Part shown: piece by piece, positions 48,701-58,382 of the stretch
How positions within the stretch are numbered: the first letter of the stretch is position 1
Layout of the letters: each line of letters starts with the position of its first letter
Assembly: GCF_000010805.1 (NCBI RefSeq)
Contig: NC_012522.1
Location: 868,001 to 932,000, forward strand
DNA: 64,000 nucleotides
Direction of reading: 5' to 3'
Source: Rhodococcus opacus B4
GTDB taxonomy: Bacteria; Actinomycetota; Actinomycetes; Mycobacteriales; Mycobacteriaceae
Translations under genes and position numbers: made by a program
The notes under the pieces: generated by a model
What the model was told of the DNA's origin: nothing
Databases searched by the model: none
Seen by the model: only the letters and a program-made list of their open reading frames with translations

Positions 48701-49801
48701 CTACTTGGTGTTGATCTCCACGAACGGCGGAGACACCACCTCGGCGCGCAACGAGCGCCCCCGGACGTCCACGGAGATCTCGTCACCGGCCGACACCCCG
48801 GACCCGGAATCGAGCAGCGCCAGCGCGATCCCGACCTTGAGCGTGGGCGAGAACGTGCCCGACGTGGTCTCGCCGATCGGCTCGCCGTCGCGGAGCACGG
48901 TCTGTCCGGCCCGCAGAACCCCGCGATCCAGCGCCTTGATGCCCCACAGTTTGCGGGCCGGGCCGGACGCCTTCTCGTCGGCGAGGGTCTCCCTGCCCCA
49001 GAACTTCGGCTTCGTCCAGCCGATCGCCCAGCCGCATCGCGCCTCGAGCGGGGAGATCTCCAGCGACAGCTCGTGCCCGTGCAGCGGGTACCCCATCTCG
49101 GTGCGCAACGTGTCCCGGGCGCCGAGACCGGCGACCTGGCCGCCGCGGGCGCGAACCTGCTCGACCGCCGCCCGGAACAGCTTCTCGCTGTCCTCCCAGC
49201 GTGGCAGCAACTCGAACCCGATCTCGCCGGTGTATCCGCTGCGGCAGACACGGACGGGAACGCCGTCCCAGGTGGCGTCCGCGAAGGCCATGTACTCGAT
49301 GTCGGTGGGCAGGCCGAGCGCGGTGAGCACGTCCACCGACTTCGGCCCCTGCACGGCGATCACGCCGAAGTCCCGGTGCTGGTCCTCCACCGTGACCCCG
49401 TCGGGGGCCGCGGCGGTCAGCGCCGCGACCACGTCCGCGGTGTTGGCCGCGTTGGGGACGAGGAACACCTCGTCGGGACTCACGTAATACGCGATCAGAT
49501 CGTCGATCACCCCACCGGACGGCGTGCAGCACAGCGTGTACTGCGCCTTGCCGGGACCGATCTTGCCGAGGTCGTTGGTGAGCGCCGAGTTCACGAAGGC
49601 GGCGGCGCCGGTGCCCCGCACGAGAGCTTTGCCGAGGTGGCTGACGTCGAACACTCCGACCGATTCGCGGACCGCGGTGTGCTCGACCACGGTGCCGGCG
49701 TACGACACGGGCATCTCCCAGCCACCGAACGGAGCGAACGTGGCCCCGAGTTCGACGTGGACGGCGTGGACGGGGCCCTGCGACAACTGCTCCTCGGTCA
49801 T
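48701..49801 (-). CDS. gcvT: Glycine cleavage system T protein (aminomethyltransferase)
   Basis: A 366-residue folate-binding enzyme. Motifs include [32 protein letters not shown] (catalytic Asp), [32 protein letters not shown] and [18 protein letters not shown]. It releases ammonia and passes the C1 unit to THF in glycine breakdown. The other gcv genes are not nearby. The ATG at 49801 has TAGGTT 7 nt upstream; the much longer open frame to 50644 is antisense to pepA. No glycine riboswitch was seen in the 121-nt divergent region. Confidence 0.95.
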   Translation of the reverse strand: MTEEQLSQGPVHAVHVELGATFAPFGGWEMPVSYAGTVVEHTAVRESVGVFDVSHLGKALVRGTGAAAFVNSALTNDLGKIGPGKAQYTLCCTPSGGVIDDLIAYYVSPDEVFLVPNAANTADVVAALTAAAPDGVTVEDQHRDFGVIAVQGPKSVDVLTALGLPTDIEYMAFADATWDGVPVRVCRSGYTGEIGFELLPRWEDSEKLFRAAVEQVRARGGQVAGLGARDTLRTEMGYPLHGHELSLEISPLEARCGWAIGWTKPKFWGRETLADEKASGPARKLWGIKALDRGVLRAGQTVLRDGEPIGETTSGTFSPTLKVGIALALLDSGSGVSAGDEISVDVRGRSLRAEVVSPPFVEINTK

Positions 49802-49808
49802 GCGCCTC

Positions 49809-49814
49809 AACCTA
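49809..49814 (-). promoter_or_regulatory. -10 element for gcvT (leaderless)
   Basis: TAGGTT on the minus strand, 7 nt before the ATG at 49801. Confidence 0.55.
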
Positions 49815-49922
49815 TCGGACCATCGGGCGCACCGCGTAGACGACGGCGGCGGAGCACTACCATCGGGACGGACGTCGGCCACCCGACACCACCCGCCCCC
49901 GAACTGCTGCAGGAGAGACACC

Positions 49923-51440
49923 GTGAGCACTCGCACAGCCCGACCCCTCGGACCACAACTCGCGCTGGCCGGCACCGTCGGCAAGCGCGTGGACGTGTTG
50001 GTGATCGGACTGACGTCGAGCTCGGACGGCCCCGAGATCGCGCTCGGCGACGGCATCGTCGACGAAGCGGTACTGACCGGCCTGCTCGACACGCTGGTCG
50101 CGGTCGGCGCGTCGGGGAAGGCCGAGGAAACCACCCGCATCCCGGCACCCGACACGCTTCCGGTCGACAGCGTGCTGGCGGTCGGACTCGGTTCGGCCGA
50201 GAAGCTCGACGCCGAGCAGATCCGCAAGTCCGCGGGCGCCGCAGCACGGACGCTCAGCGGCGTCGGGACCGCCGCAACCACTCTGTCCGTGCTCGATCTC
50301 GGTGCCGCAGCAGAAGGTTTCGCACTCGGCGCGTACCGGTTCACCGAGTTCAAGTCCGCGAAGTCCGCCCCCGGGCCCGACGCGCAGCCCGTCGCCCGGG
50401 TGGAGCTGCTGGTGTCGTCCCCGCGGGCGAAGGAGTCGAAGGACACCCTCGCGCGCTCCGCGGCGATCGCCGAAGCCGTCGCCACCGCACGCGAATTCGT
50501 CAACACTCCCCCGAGCCACCTCTTCCCCGCCGAATTCGCCGACCGTGCAAAGGAACTCGGCACCGACTCCGGACTGAAGGTCGAGGTCCTGGACGAGAAG
50601 GCACTCGAAAAGAACGGGTACGGCGGCATCCTCGGCGTGGGCAAGGGCTCGTCCCGGCTGCCGCGACTGGTCCGCCTCAGCTATTCCGCCAAGAAGCGGA
50701 ACGCCCCCAAGGTCGCGCTCGTCGGCAAGGGCATCACGTTCGACACCGGCGGCATCTCCATCAAGCCCGCCGCGGGCATGGAGAACATGACGTCCGACAT
50801 GGGCGGCGCCGCAGCCGTTGTCGCCACCGTCGTCCTCGCCGCCAAACTCGGACTGCCCGTCGACGTCACCGCCACCGTCCCGATGGCCGAGAACATGCCG
50901 TCGTCCACCGCGCAGCGCCCCGGCGACGTACTCACCCAGTACGGCGGAACCACTGTCGAGGTCATCAACACCGACGCGGAGGGCCGCCTCGTTCTCGCCG
51001 ACGCCATCGTCCGCGCCTGCGAGGACGACCCCGACTACCTGATCGACACGGCGACGCTCACGGGCGCGCAGATGGTGGCACTGGGCAACCGGACCCCCGG
51101 TGTCATGGGCACCGACGCGTTCCGCGACCGCGTCGCCGCCATCTCCCAGGAGATCGGCGAGAACGCATGGGCCATGCCGATGCCCGCCGAACTGCGCTCG
51201 GACCTCGACTCGAAGATCGCCGACCTCGCCAACGTCACGAATCACCGCTGGGGCGGCATGCTCGCGGCGGCCCTGTACCTGAAGGAGTTCGTCGCCGACG
51301 GCGTCCAGTGGGCGCACATCGACGTCGCCGGACCGGCCTACAACTCGTCGGGACCGTGGGGCTACACCGGACGCGGCGGCACCGGCGTGCCCGTGCGGAC
51401 CATGATCTCGGTGATCGAAGACATCGCCGCCCACGGCTAG
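49923..51440 (+). CDS. pepA: Leucyl aminopeptidase (M17 family)
   Basis: A 505-residue di-metal aminopeptidase (Rv2213, pepB). The catalytic half has [21 protein letters not shown] (metal-binding Lys/Asp), DMGGAAAV, the family signature [14 protein letters not shown] and a later GG-rich loop [13 protein letters not shown]. It removes N-terminal residues from peptides in the cytosol. GTG 49923 follows GGAGAGA; the frame upstream has no homology. Ends 11 nt before a long palindrome and is convergent with the 112-residue gene. Confidence 0.95.
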   Translation: MSTRTARPLGPQLALAGTVGKRVDVLVIGLTSSSDGPEIALGDGIVDEAVLTGLLDTLVAVGASGKAEETTRIPAPDTLPVDSVLAVGLGSAEKLDAEQIRKSAGAAARTLSGVGTAATTLSVLDLGAAAEGFALGAYRFTEFKSAKSAPGPDAQPVARVELLVSSPRAKESKDTLARSAAIAEAVATAREFVNTPPSHLFPAEFADRAKELGTDSGLKVEVLDEKALEKNGYGGILGVGKGSSRLPRLVRLSYSAKKRNAPKVALVGKGITFDTGGISIKPAAGMENMTSDMGGAAAVVATVVLAAKLGLPVDVTATVPMAENMPSSTAQRPGDVLTQYGGTTVEVINTDAEGRLVLADAIVRACEDDPDYLIDTATLTGAQMVALGNRTPGVMGTDAFRDRVAAISQEIGENAWAMPMPAELRSDLDSKIADLANVTNHRWGGMLAAALYLKEFVADGVQWAHIDVAGPAYNSSGPWGYTGRGGTGVPVRTMISVIEDIAAHG

Positions 51441-51450
51441 GCGCTCCGCG

Positions 51451-51496
51451 CCCGTGCGCCTTTCTGGTTGTTCCCGCTACCAGAAAGGCGCACGGG
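51451..51496. terminator. Long palindrome between pepA and the 112-residue gene
   Basis: 18-bp perfect arms CCCGTGCGCCTTTCTGGT and complement, 10-nt loop, preceded by TAG and GCGCTCCGCG. Same outer CCCGTGCG/CGCACGGG as the element at 41171. Confidence 0.75.
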
Positions 51497-51506
51497 CCCG
51501 AAGGGC

Positions 51507-51845
51507 CTACAGGTCGCGTTCGCGCTCGCGCTTGCGCTCGATGCGGCGCCGTGCGTCGTGGTCGCGCATCCGCTGCGGGTAGCCGGTCTTTCGGACGTCG
51601 TAGACCGGGATGCGCAGATCCTCCCCGAGTTTGCGGGCGCCGCGTTCACCGCCCACCCGGCGCCGGGTCCATTCGCCGTCCGCCGCGACGAGCACGACGG
51701 TGACTTCGGTCACTGTCGTCCGAGGCTCCACGTACGCCTCCACACCGAGGTGGGTGCGAGACCAGTTCGCGAGATGGGCGGCATCCTCGGGTGACGCCTG
51801 AGATCGGCTGGACCGAGGCCGCGAGAATCGGTCGAACAACCCCAC
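51507..51845 (-). CDS. Conserved hypothetical basic protein
   Basis: A 112-residue cytosolic protein: DAAHLANWSRTHLGVEAYVEPRTTVTEVTVVLVAADGEWTRRRV suggests a small alpha/beta domain, followed by GARKLGEDLRIPVYDVRKTGYPQRMRDHDARRR and a very basic C-terminal helix. The GTG at 51845 is supported by GGAGG 7 nt upstream; earlier starts are not. Family unknown to me; small relatives appear to be annotated as oxidoreductases in some genomes without evidence. Confidence 0.65.
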   Translation of the reverse strand: MGLFDRFSRPRSSRSQASPEDAAHLANWSRTHLGVEAYVEPRTTVTEVTVVLVAADGEWTRRRVGGERGARKLGEDLRIPVYDVRKTGYPQRMRDHDARRRIERKRERERDL

Positions 51846-52172
51846 GTCGAGCCTCCTCGAGTGCGTGCGCGGGACGGCGCCCGCGCTGTCCTCCAAGTTT
51901 GCCAGCGAACGTCCGGTTTCCGCCGCACACGAAAACTACCGGCCAGTAGCGATTACGTCGCGACACACCGGAGTCCCCGACGGGTCCCCCTCGACGGACG
52001 CGCCCGTCGGATCAATGGAAAGATGTGGAGCGCCGACACAGCGAGTGGGTGACGACGAATCGGAATTACCTGCAAGTAGACGCAAGACACGTGCATCTCG
52101 AGCACAATGGTTCACGACCACAAGTCGACAAAATTCAACAACCCGAACACAACTGTCGAGGAGTCAAAAGAC
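51846..52172. other. Divergent intergenic region before the E2 gene
   Basis: About 327 nt with no convincing gene. It has a CGACGGG/CCCGTCG stem near 51977-52010 and an AT-rich stretch just before the E2 ribosome site (52125-52170), where the promoter probably lies. Confidence 0.35.
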
Positions 52173-53906
52173 ATGGCCTTCTCCGTCCAGATGCCAGCGC
52201 TTGGTGAGAGTGTCACCGAGGGAACTGTCACGCGGTGGCTCAAGCAGGAAGGAGACACGGTCGAAGTTGACGAACCCTTGCTCGAAGTCTCCACGGACAA
52301 GGTGGACACGGAAATCCCGTCTCCCGTGGCCGGCGTTCTCAGCAAGATCGTTGCTCAGGAAGACGACACCGTCGAAATCGGTGGCGAGCTTGCCGTGATC
52401 GGCGACGCCGGTGAGGCTCCCGCTTCCGACTCCGCACCCGCACCCGCCGCCGAGGAGCCCGCCGCTGAGCCGGCTCCCGCCGCGGAGGCACCGGCCGCAG
52501 AGGCCGCACCCGCAGCGTCCGGCGGCGGTTCCGCCGAGGGCACCCCGGTGAACATGCCCGAACTGGGCGAGTCCGTCACCGAGGGCACCGTCACCCGCTG
52601 GCTCAAGGCCGTCGGCGACGAGGTCGCCGTGGACGAGCCGCTCGTCGAGGTGTCCACCGACAAGGTCGACACGGAGATCCCGTCGCCCGTCGCAGGCACG
52701 CTCCTCGAGATCAGCGCGGAAGAGGACGACACCGTCTCCGTCGGCGGCCGGCTCGCCGTCATCGGTTCGGGTGCGCCCGCCGCCAAGCCGGAGCCGAAGC
52801 CCGAGCCCACCCCCGAGCCCGCGAAGCCCGCTCAGTCCCCGGAGCCGGCGAAGCCCGAGCCCGCCAAGAGCGCACCGGCTCCGGCCGCCGCACCGGCAGC
52901 ATCCGCGCCTGCTCCCGCCGCCGCGGCACCCGCTCCCGCAGCAACGTCCGGAGACAGCACCCCGTACGTCACCCCGCTGGTGCGCAAGCTCGCCGCGGAC
53001 AACGGCGTCGACCTGTCCTCGGTGACGGGCACCGGAGTCGGTGGCCGCATCCGTAAGCAGGACGTTCTCGCTGCCGCCGAGGCCAAGAAGGCCCCGGCCG
53101 CCGCTGCAGCGCCCGCTGCCGCACCGGCCGCCGCCGCTGCTCCCGCCGCCGCCTCCGCCGGGGTCCGCCCCGAGCTGGCGCACCTGCGCGGAACCACGCA
53201 GAAGGCCAACCGGATTCGCCAGATCACGGCCACGAAGACCCGGGAGTCGCTGCAGACCACGGCGCAGCTCACCCAGACCTTCGAGGTCGACGTCACCCGG
53301 ATCGCGGCTCTGCGTGCGCAGGCCAAGAACACCTTCCTCGAGCGCGAGGGCGTCAAGCTGACGTTCCTCCCGTTCTTCGCGAAGGCCGTCGTCGAGGCGC
53401 TGAAGTCGCACCCGAACATCAACGCCAGCTACGACGAGGCGAACAAGCAGATCACCTACTACGACGCCGAGCACCTGGGCTTCGCGGTCGACACCGAGCA
53501 GGGTCTGCTGTCTCCGGTCGTCCACAACGCCGGCGACCTGTCGCTGGCCGGCCTGGCCCGCGCGATCGCGGACATCGCCAAGCGCGCCCGCTCCGGTGGG
53601 CTCAAGCCGGACGAGCTGTCCGGGGGCACGTTCACGATCACGAACATCGGCAGCCAGGGCGCCCTGTTCGACACCCCGATCCTCGTGCCGCCGCAGGCCG
53701 CGATGCTCGGAACCGGTGCGATCGTCAAGCGTCCCGTGGTCGTGACCGACGAGTCCGGCAGTGAGAGCATCGGCGTCCGCTCGATGTGCTACCTGCCGCT
53801 CACCTACGATCACCGTCTCGTCGACGGTGCCGACGCCGGCCGCTTCCTGACCACGATCAAGCAGCGTCTGGAGCAGGGAGCGTTCGAGGCCGACCTGGGT
53901 CTGTAG
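52173..53906 (+). CDS. dlaT: Dihydrolipoamide acyltransferase E2 with two lipoyl domains (DlaT/SucB)
   Basis: A 577-residue 2-oxoacid dehydrogenase E2. Two nearly repeated lipoyl domains (about 1-78 and 120-200), each with the lipoylated Lys in [15 protein letters not shown], are joined by long Ala/Pro-rich linkers. A peripheral-subunit-binding domain follows ([20 protein letters not shown]), then the catalytic domain with [14 protein letters not shown] (active-site His). In mycobacteria the homologue (Rv2215) serves the pyruvate dehydrogenase and the antioxidant AhpD pathway. ATG 52173 follows GAGGAG. lipB and lipA are downstream. Confidence 0.95.
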   Translation: MAFSVQMPALGESVTEGTVTRWLKQEGDTVEVDEPLLEVSTDKVDTEIPSPVAGVLSKIVAQEDDTVEIGGELAVIGDAGEAPASDSAPAPAAEEPAAEPAPAAEAPAAEAAPAASGGGSAEGTPVNMPELGESVTEGTVTRWLKAVGDEVAVDEPLVEVSTDKVDTEIPSPVAGTLLEISAEEDDTVSVGGRLAVIGSGAPAAKPEPKPEPTPEPAKPAQSPEPAKPEPAKSAPAPAAAPAASAPAPAAAAPAPAATSGDSTPYVTPLVRKLAADNGVDLSSVTGTGVGGRIRKQDVLAAAEAKKAPAAAAAPAAAPAAAAAPAAASAGVRPELAHLRGTTQKANRIRQITATKTRESLQTTAQLTQTFEVDVTRIAALRAQAKNTFLEREGVKLTFLPFFAKAVVEALKSHPNINASYDEANKQITYYDAEHLGFAVDTEQGLLSPVVHNAGDLSLAGLARAIADIAKRARSGGLKPDELSGGTFTITNIGSQGALFDTPILVPPQAAMLGTGAIVKRPVVVTDESGSESIGVRSMCYLPLTYDHRLVDGADAGRFLTTIKQRLEQGAFEADLGL

Positions 53907-53940
53907 ATCCGTCACCGGACTTCGAGCCGAACGTAGTTTC

Positions 53941-53977
53941 GCAGGGGCACCATTTCCACCCGGGATGGTGCCCCTGC
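53941..53977 (+). terminator. Terminator after the E2 gene
   Basis: 13-bp perfect stem GCAGGGGCACCAT / complement, 11-nt loop, 35 nt past the stop. Confidence 0.7.
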
Positions 53978-53999
53978 GCTGTGAAGGAGGCTGTTGCAC

Positions 54000-54890
54000 A
54001 TGCGCGTGGTCATCGCCGGATCCTCCGGGCTGATCGGCACCGCTCTCGTCTCGTCTCTCCGCGGCGACGGCCACGACGTCGTGCGTCTCGTCCGTCGATC
54101 GTCCGCGGGTCCCGACGAGTCCCGCTGGGATCCGCAGAAGGACCGGCTCGACACGGGGATCCTGTCGGACGCCGACGCCGTCGTGAACCTGTGCGGTGTC
54201 GGGATCGGCGACAAACGCTGGACCGGGGCGTACAAGCAACTGATCCGGGACAGCCGGATCGCCGCCACCGACGTCCTGGCCGAGGCCGTCGCCGAGGCCG
54301 GGGTGCCCGTGCTCGTGAATGCGAGCGCGGTCGGCTACTACGGCGACACCGGCGACCGTGTCGTCGACGAGACCTCGCCGTCCGGGACGGGTTTCCTCGC
54401 GGACACCTGCCGCGACTGGGAGGCGGCGACAGCCCCCGCCGGGGACTCGAAGGTCCGGACGGTGCGGCTGCGCAGCGGCATCGTCCTGTCTCCGCACGGC
54501 GGCCTGCTCGGCCGGCTGAAGACGCTGTACTCGTTCGGGCTCGGCGGCCGGCTCGGGAACGGCCGTCAGTACCTGTCGTGGATCTCGTTGGAGGACGAGG
54601 TCGATGCGATCAAGTTCGTGCTCTCCCGCGACGACGTGGCCGGTCCCGTGAACGTCACCGGCCCGGCGCCGGTCACCAACGCGCAGTTCAACGGCGCGGT
54701 CGCGCGGACGATGCACCGCCCCGCCCCGTGGATCGTGCCCGGTTTCGCGCTCAGCGCGCTGGTGGGCGAGTTCGCGCAGGAAGGCATCCTGGCCGGACAG
54801 CGCGCGATCCCGACGGTGCTCGAGAACGCGGGATTCCGGTTCCGGCACAACACCATCGGGGAAGCGCTCGACGCCGCCCTCGTGCAGTGA
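54000..54890 (+). CDS. TIGR01777-type NAD(P)-dependent epimerase (Rv2216-like)
   Basis: A 296-residue extended SDR-like protein. N-terminal Rossmann motif VVIAGSSGLIGTALV, with DAVVNLCGVGIGDKRW, ASAVGYYGDTGD (Tyr of the YxxxK-like region) and a DUF1731-type C-terminal segment (APWIVPGFALSALVGEFAQEGIL, then GFRFRHNTIGEALD). Family function is poorly defined; the E. coli relative YfcH is also uncharacterised. ATG 54000 lies 9 nt after AAGGAGG; TTG 53994 is an alternative start. Confidence 0.88.
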   Translation: MRVVIAGSSGLIGTALVSSLRGDGHDVVRLVRRSSAGPDESRWDPQKDRLDTGILSDADAVVNLCGVGIGDKRWTGAYKQLIRDSRIAATDVLAEAVAEAGVPVLVNASAVGYYGDTGDRVVDETSPSGTGFLADTCRDWEAATAPAGDSKVRTVRLRSGIVLSPHGGLLGRLKTLYSFGLGGRLGNGRQYLSWISLEDEVDAIKFVLSRDDVAGPVNVTGPAPVTNAQFNGAVARTMHRPAPWIVPGFALSALVGEFAQEGILAGQRAIPTVLENAGFRFRHNTIGEALDAALVQ

Positions 54891-54925
54891 ACCCGGCTCG
54901 TGGCGGTTGGGCCGCCGCCCCGGCG

Positions 54926-54931
54926 TAACCT
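54926..54931 (+). promoter_or_regulatory. -10 element for lipB (leaderless)
   Basis: TAACCT, 7 nt before the ATG at 54939. Confidence 0.55.
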
Positions 54932-54938
54932 CTAGCGC

Positions 54939-55715
54939 ATGAGCAGCGCGACACAATCCGCCCGTTTCAGCCCCTCCCCGATCTCCGTCGAACACCTCGG
55001 CACGATCGGGTACGTCGACGCCTGGGACCGACAGCGCGAGCTGGCGGCCGAACGCGCCGAGAACCTGGGCGCCGACACGCTGCTCCTGCTCGAACACCCC
55101 GCCGTCTACACCGCGGGACGGCGCACCGAACCGGAGGATCGTCCCACCGACGGCACCCCCGTCATCGACGTCGACCGCGGCGGGAAGATCACCTGGCACG
55201 GCCCGGGACAGCTGGTGGGGTACCCGATCGTCAAGCTCGCCGAACCGGTCGACGTCGTGCGGTACGTCCGCAGGCTCGAGCAGGCGCTGATCTCCGTGTG
55301 CACCGACCTCGGCATCGACTGCGGCCGGGTGGACGGCCGCTCCGGAGTGTGGTTGCCCGCGTCCCTCGACAACGGGCAGTGGCTGCCCGAGCGGAAGGTC
55401 GCGGCGATCGGGGTGCGGGTGCAGCGCGGTGTCGCCCTGCACGGCTTCTCGCTCAACTGCAACTCCGTCCTGACGGGATTCGACGCGATCATCCCGTGCG
55501 GCATCCGTGACGCCGGGGTGACGTCGCTGTCGCGGGAACTGGGCCGCGACGTCACGGTCGAGGAGGTCACGCCGGCCGTCACCGCGGCTGTCGTGGCTGC
55601 GCTCGACGGCGCTCTCCCCGTGACCGACCACGACATCGAACGGGTCACGTTCGATTCCGCCACGGCCGAGAAGACGGCCGCCGCCCCCACCTTCACTACT
55701 GTTCAGTACGGTTGA
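54939..55715 (+). CDS. lipB: Octanoyl-ACP:protein N-octanoyltransferase
   Basis: A 258-residue enzyme that moves octanoate from ACP to lipoyl domains. Motifs are [31 protein letters not shown], the catalytic Lys in [14 protein letters not shown] and the Cys in [10 protein letters not shown]. Compared with the usual form there is a ~10-residue insertion before ERKVAAIG ([12 protein letters not shown]). It lies 52 nt upstream of lipA, and both genes have leaderless hexamers. Confidence 0.95.
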   Translation: MSSATQSARFSPSPISVEHLGTIGYVDAWDRQRELAAERAENLGADTLLLLEHPAVYTAGRRTEPEDRPTDGTPVIDVDRGGKITWHGPGQLVGYPIVKLAEPVDVVRYVRRLEQALISVCTDLGIDCGRVDGRSGVWLPASLDNGQWLPERKVAAIGVRVQRGVALHGFSLNCNSVLTGFDAIIPCGIRDAGVTSLSRELGRDVTVEEVTPAVTAAVVAALDGALPVTDHDIERVTFDSATAEKTAAAPTFTTVQYG

Positions 55716-55754
55716 CGACCGCTCCCCGGCCCGCCGTGCGCGTCGGGCCGGGCG

Positions 55755-55760
55755 TAGCAT
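55755..55760 (+). promoter_or_regulatory. -10 element for lipA (leaderless)
   Basis: TAGCAT, 7 nt before the GTG at 55768. Confidence 0.55.
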
Positions 55761-55767
55761 CGTTCGC

Positions 55768-56778
55768 GTGACTGTGGCCCCAGAAGGACGCAAATTGCTC
55801 CGCCTCGAGATCCGAAACGCGGAGACTCCGATCGAACGCAAACCGAACTGGATCAAGACGAGAGCGAAGATGGGCCCGGAATACTCCGAGCTCAAGGGCC
55901 TCGTCAAACGCGAGGGTTTGCACACCGTCTGCGAAGAAGCCGGCTGCCCCAACATCTACGAATGCTGGGAAGACCGCGAGGCAACCTTCCTCATCGGCGG
56001 TGAGCAGTGCACCCGCCGCTGCGACTTCTGCCAGATCGACACCGGCAAACCCACCGATCTCGACCGCGACGAGCCCCGCCGCGTCGCCGAATCCGTGCAG
56101 GCGATGGGACTGCGGTACTCCACCATCACCGGCGTCGCCCGCGACGACCTCCCCGACGGCGGCGCCTGGCTCTACGCCGAGACCGTCCGCCAGATCCACC
56201 ACCTCAACCCCGGCACCGGCGTCGAGAACCTCATTCCGGACTTCAACGGCAAGCCGGACCTGCTCGCCGAGGTGTTCGACTCCCGCCCCGAGGTCCTCGC
56301 CCACAACCTCGAGACCGTGCCCCGCATCTTCAAGCGGATCCGCCCCGCGTTCCGGTACGAGCGCTCCCTCGGCGTGATCACCGCCGCCCGCGACTTCGGG
56401 CTGGTCACCAAGTCGAACCTGATCCTCGGCATGGGCGAGACCCCCGAAGAGGTCCACCAGGCGATGCTCGACCTGCACGCCGCCGGCTGCGACATCCTCA
56501 CCATCACCCAGTACCTGCGCCCCTCGCCCCGGCACCACCCCGTCGAACGGTGGGTCAAGCCCGAGGAGTTCGTCGAGCACTCCAAGGCCGCCGAGGAGAT
56601 CGGCTTCGCCGGCGTCATGGCCGGACCGCTCGTGCGCTCGTCGTACCGCGCCGGCCGCCTCTACGCGCAGGCGATGGCCCACCACGGCCGCGAATTGCCT
56701 GCTGGACAGGCGCATCTCACCGAAAGCGGTGACGCCTCGCAGGAGGCGAGTTCCCTCATGGCGCGCCTCGCCCGCTGA
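55768..56778 (+). CDS. lipA: Lipoyl synthase
   Basis: A 336-residue radical-SAM enzyme that inserts two sulfurs into protein-bound octanoate. The auxiliary cluster motif is [13 protein letters not shown] and the SAM-cluster motif is [10 protein letters not shown]; further on are [32 protein letters not shown] and a C-terminal RSSYRAGRL. It completes lipoylation of the E2 encoded just upstream. GTG start backed by TAGCAT 7 nt ahead. Confidence 0.97.
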   Translation: MTVAPEGRKLLRLEIRNAETPIERKPNWIKTRAKMGPEYSELKGLVKREGLHTVCEEAGCPNIYECWEDREATFLIGGEQCTRRCDFCQIDTGKPTDLDRDEPRRVAESVQAMGLRYSTITGVARDDLPDGGAWLYAETVRQIHHLNPGTGVENLIPDFNGKPDLLAEVFDSRPEVLAHNLETVPRIFKRIRPAFRYERSLGVITAARDFGLVTKSNLILGMGETPEEVHQAMLDLHAAGCDILTITQYLRPSPRHHPVERWVKPEEFVEHSKAAEEIGFAGVMAGPLVRSSYRAGRLYAQAMAHHGRELPAGQAHLTESGDASQEASSLMARLAR

Positions 56779-56838
56779 CCGCGGCGCGTGCGCGGTGATC
56801 GACACCGGACGGGTCATCACCGCGCACGGCCAGGGACG

Positions 56839-56844
56839 TATCCT
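56839..56844 (+). promoter_or_regulatory. -10 element for DUF4191 gene (leaderless)
   Basis: TATCCT, 7 nt before the ATG at 56852. Confidence 0.6.
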
Positions 56845-56851
56845 GAAGAGC

Positions 56852-57610
56852 ATGGCGAACGGCAGTAAATCCGGTAAAGCGGGCAAACCCAGTAAAGAAG
56901 CAAAGGCGGCCGCCAAGGCAGCCCGCAGGCAGGCGTCGAAGGAACGCAGGACCCAGCTCTGGCAGGCGTTCCAGATGCAGCGCAAGGAAGACAAGCTGCT
57001 GTTGCCGCTCATGCTCGGCACACTCGTCGGACTCGCGGTGGTGTTCTTCCTCGTCGGCCTGATCTGGGGCCTGCAGTGGTTCCTCCTCCCGATCGGTCTC
57101 CTGCTCGGCGTGCTCGGTGCGTTCATCATCTTCGGCCGGCGTGTGCAGAAGACGGTGTACGGCAAGGCCGAGGGGCAGGCCGGTGCGGCCGCATGGGCGC
57201 TCGACAACATGCAGGGCTCCTGGCGCGTGACGAGCGCGGTCGCGGGCACCACCCAGCTCGACGCCGTTCACCGCGTGATCGGACGCCCTGGCGTCATCCT
57301 GGTCGCGGAGGGATCACCGCAGCGCGTGAAGTCGCTCCTCGCCCAGGAGAAGAAGAAGACGGCGCGCCTCGTCGGCGACACCCCGATCTACGACATCGTC
57401 ATCGGCAACGACGAGGGCCAGGTTCCGCTGTCGCAGCTCCAGAAGCACCTGAACAAGCTCCCCAAGAACATCGACACCAAGAGGATGGACGCCATCGAGT
57501 CGCGGCTCGCCGCGCTCAGCAGCCGCGGTGGCGGCGCCGCACTGCCCAAGGGTCCGATGCCCGGCGGCGCGAAGATGCGCGGCGTGCAGCGCACCATCCG
57601 TCGCCGCTAG
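56852..57610 (+). CDS. DUF4191 membrane protein (Rv2219-like)
   Basis: A 252-residue protein: basic Lys/Ala-rich N-terminus (about 1-40), QLWQAFQMQRKEDKLLLPLML, two transmembrane helices (about 45-95), a conserved VQKTVYGKAEGQAGAAAWALDNMQG segment and a soluble C-terminal domain with VIGRPGVILVAEG and VPLSQLQKHLNKLP. Actinobacterial family without known function. ATG 56852 is confirmed by the hexamer; the 41 extra residues of the longer frame lack support. Confidence 0.85.
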   Translation: MANGSKSGKAGKPSKEAKAAAKAARRQASKERRTQLWQAFQMQRKEDKLLLPLMLGTLVGLAVVFFLVGLIWGLQWFLLPIGLLLGVLGAFIIFGRRVQKTVYGKAEGQAGAAAWALDNMQGSWRVTSAVAGTTQLDAVHRVIGRPGVILVAEGSPQRVKSLLAQEKKKTARLVGDTPIYDIVIGNDEGQVPLSQLQKHLNKLPKNIDTKRMDAIESRLAALSSRGGGAALPKGPMPGGAKMRGVQRTIRRR

Positions 57611-57648
57611 AAGCCGGTCGCCTTCCACCTGGTCCGCGTCACACCTAC

Positions 57649-57680
57649 TCCGCCCGATGTCGAATGCGACATCGGGCGGA
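57649..57680. terminator. Bidirectional terminator between DUF4191 and RDD genes
   Basis: 14-bp perfect stem TCCGCCCGATGTCG / complement with a 4-nt loop, between convergent genes. Confidence 0.75.
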
Positions 57681-57693
57681 AGACGTTCGAGGG

Positions 57694-58170
57694 TCAGCGC
57701 GTGCGAATCAGCGCGGTGCCGGTGGCGCGGTCCTGCATGCCGCGACCGTCGATGTCCGTGATGGTGCCGGGCACGACGAACACGAGCAGCGCCTGACGCA
57801 CCAGGGCCCGCACGAGGCCGACGCGGGCGGGGCCGTCCACCCGCGCCACCTGCATACCGAGGAACAGCTGCCCCGGCGTGAAGGAGAACAGCGTGACCGT
57901 GGCGACACCGACGACGAACCACACCAGCAGTGTGATCGTGGAGAACGGGCCCTCGAAGAAGTTGTCGCCGATGATCAGGGCCGCGACTCCCGCCGACGAC
58001 ACCCAGTCGATCATCAGCGCGGCGAGACGGCGTCCCGTGCTCGCGAGCGAACCGGGGCCCTCCGCCTGCAACCCGAGGCGCTCGCCCCGGAAGGACTGCG
58101 TCGTCTCGTCGGCGCCGTCCGGCAGTGCAGCCGAAGGTCCGGAGAGCCAAGAACCGGTGATACGTGCCAT
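57694..58170 (-). CDS. RDD-family membrane protein (Rv2219A-like)
   Basis: A 158-residue integral membrane protein. It has the RDD start RRLAALMIDWVSSAGVAALI, a second helix STITLLVWFVVGVATVTLF, the PGQLFLGMQVARVDG motif and a third helix RQALLVFVVPGTI. Members may act as Na+/Li+-H+ antiporters or have unknown roles. The ATG at 58170 has TATCCT 7 nt upstream. It is divergent from glnA. Confidence 0.85.
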   Translation of the reverse strand: MARITGSWLSGPSAALPDGADETTQSFRGERLGLQAEGPGSLASTGRRLAALMIDWVSSAGVAALIIGDNFFEGPFSTITLLVWFVVGVATVTLFSFTPGQLFLGMQVARVDGPARVGLVRALVRQALLVFVVPGTITDIDGRGMQDRATGTALIRTR

Positions 58171-58177
58171 GCTGTCC

Positions 58178-58183
58178 AGGATA
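58178..58183 (-). promoter_or_regulatory. -10 element for RDD gene (leaderless)
   Basis: TATCCT on the minus strand, 7 nt before the ATG at 58170. Confidence 0.6.
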
Positions 58184-58270
58184 GGCGTCGTCTCTCCGAG
58201 GACCTCACACCGGAGCTTTGGGCTGTGTGCGCAGTCACAGCCGGTGCAAAAGCCCAGGAAGATTCGACGT

Positions 58271-58286
58271 GTAACACGGGCGAAAC
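58271..58286 (+). promoter_or_regulatory. Putative GlnR box upstream of glnA
   Basis: GTAAC-ACGGGC-GAAAC matches the actinobacterial GlnR consensus GTnAC-N6-GnAAC. It lies 97 nt before the glnA GTG, a suitable place for nitrogen-limitation activation. Confidence 0.65.
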
Positions 58287-58382
58287 AAAAGGTTGACCGG
58301 CGGGCAACACCAAGTCCATACCGTCTGGCTCGACGAATTTCGCCAATATCCACTTGGCTGAAGCGACTTAAGGAGCACAAGC

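Noticed and set aside
49802..49922. Glycine riboswitch upstream of gcvT
   Set aside because: The 121-nt divergent region lacks the aptamer's conserved core, and gcvT appears leaderless.
47558..51703. A 1381-codon open frame on the plus strand across ilvE, gcvT and pepA
   Set aside because: It is a low-complexity Arg/Gly/Ala shadow of the real genes in other frames, with no domain similarity.
52430..53160. Repetitive Ala/Pro-coding DNA in the E2 gene as a possible repeat array or CRISPR
   Set aside because: These are the expected flexible linkers between lipoyl, binding and catalytic domains; no spacer-repeat structure.
52164..55955. A 1263-codon minus-strand frame opposite the E2, epimerase and lipB genes
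   Set aside because: Antisense shadow caused by high-GC codon bias; the plus-strand genes have clear catalytic motifs.
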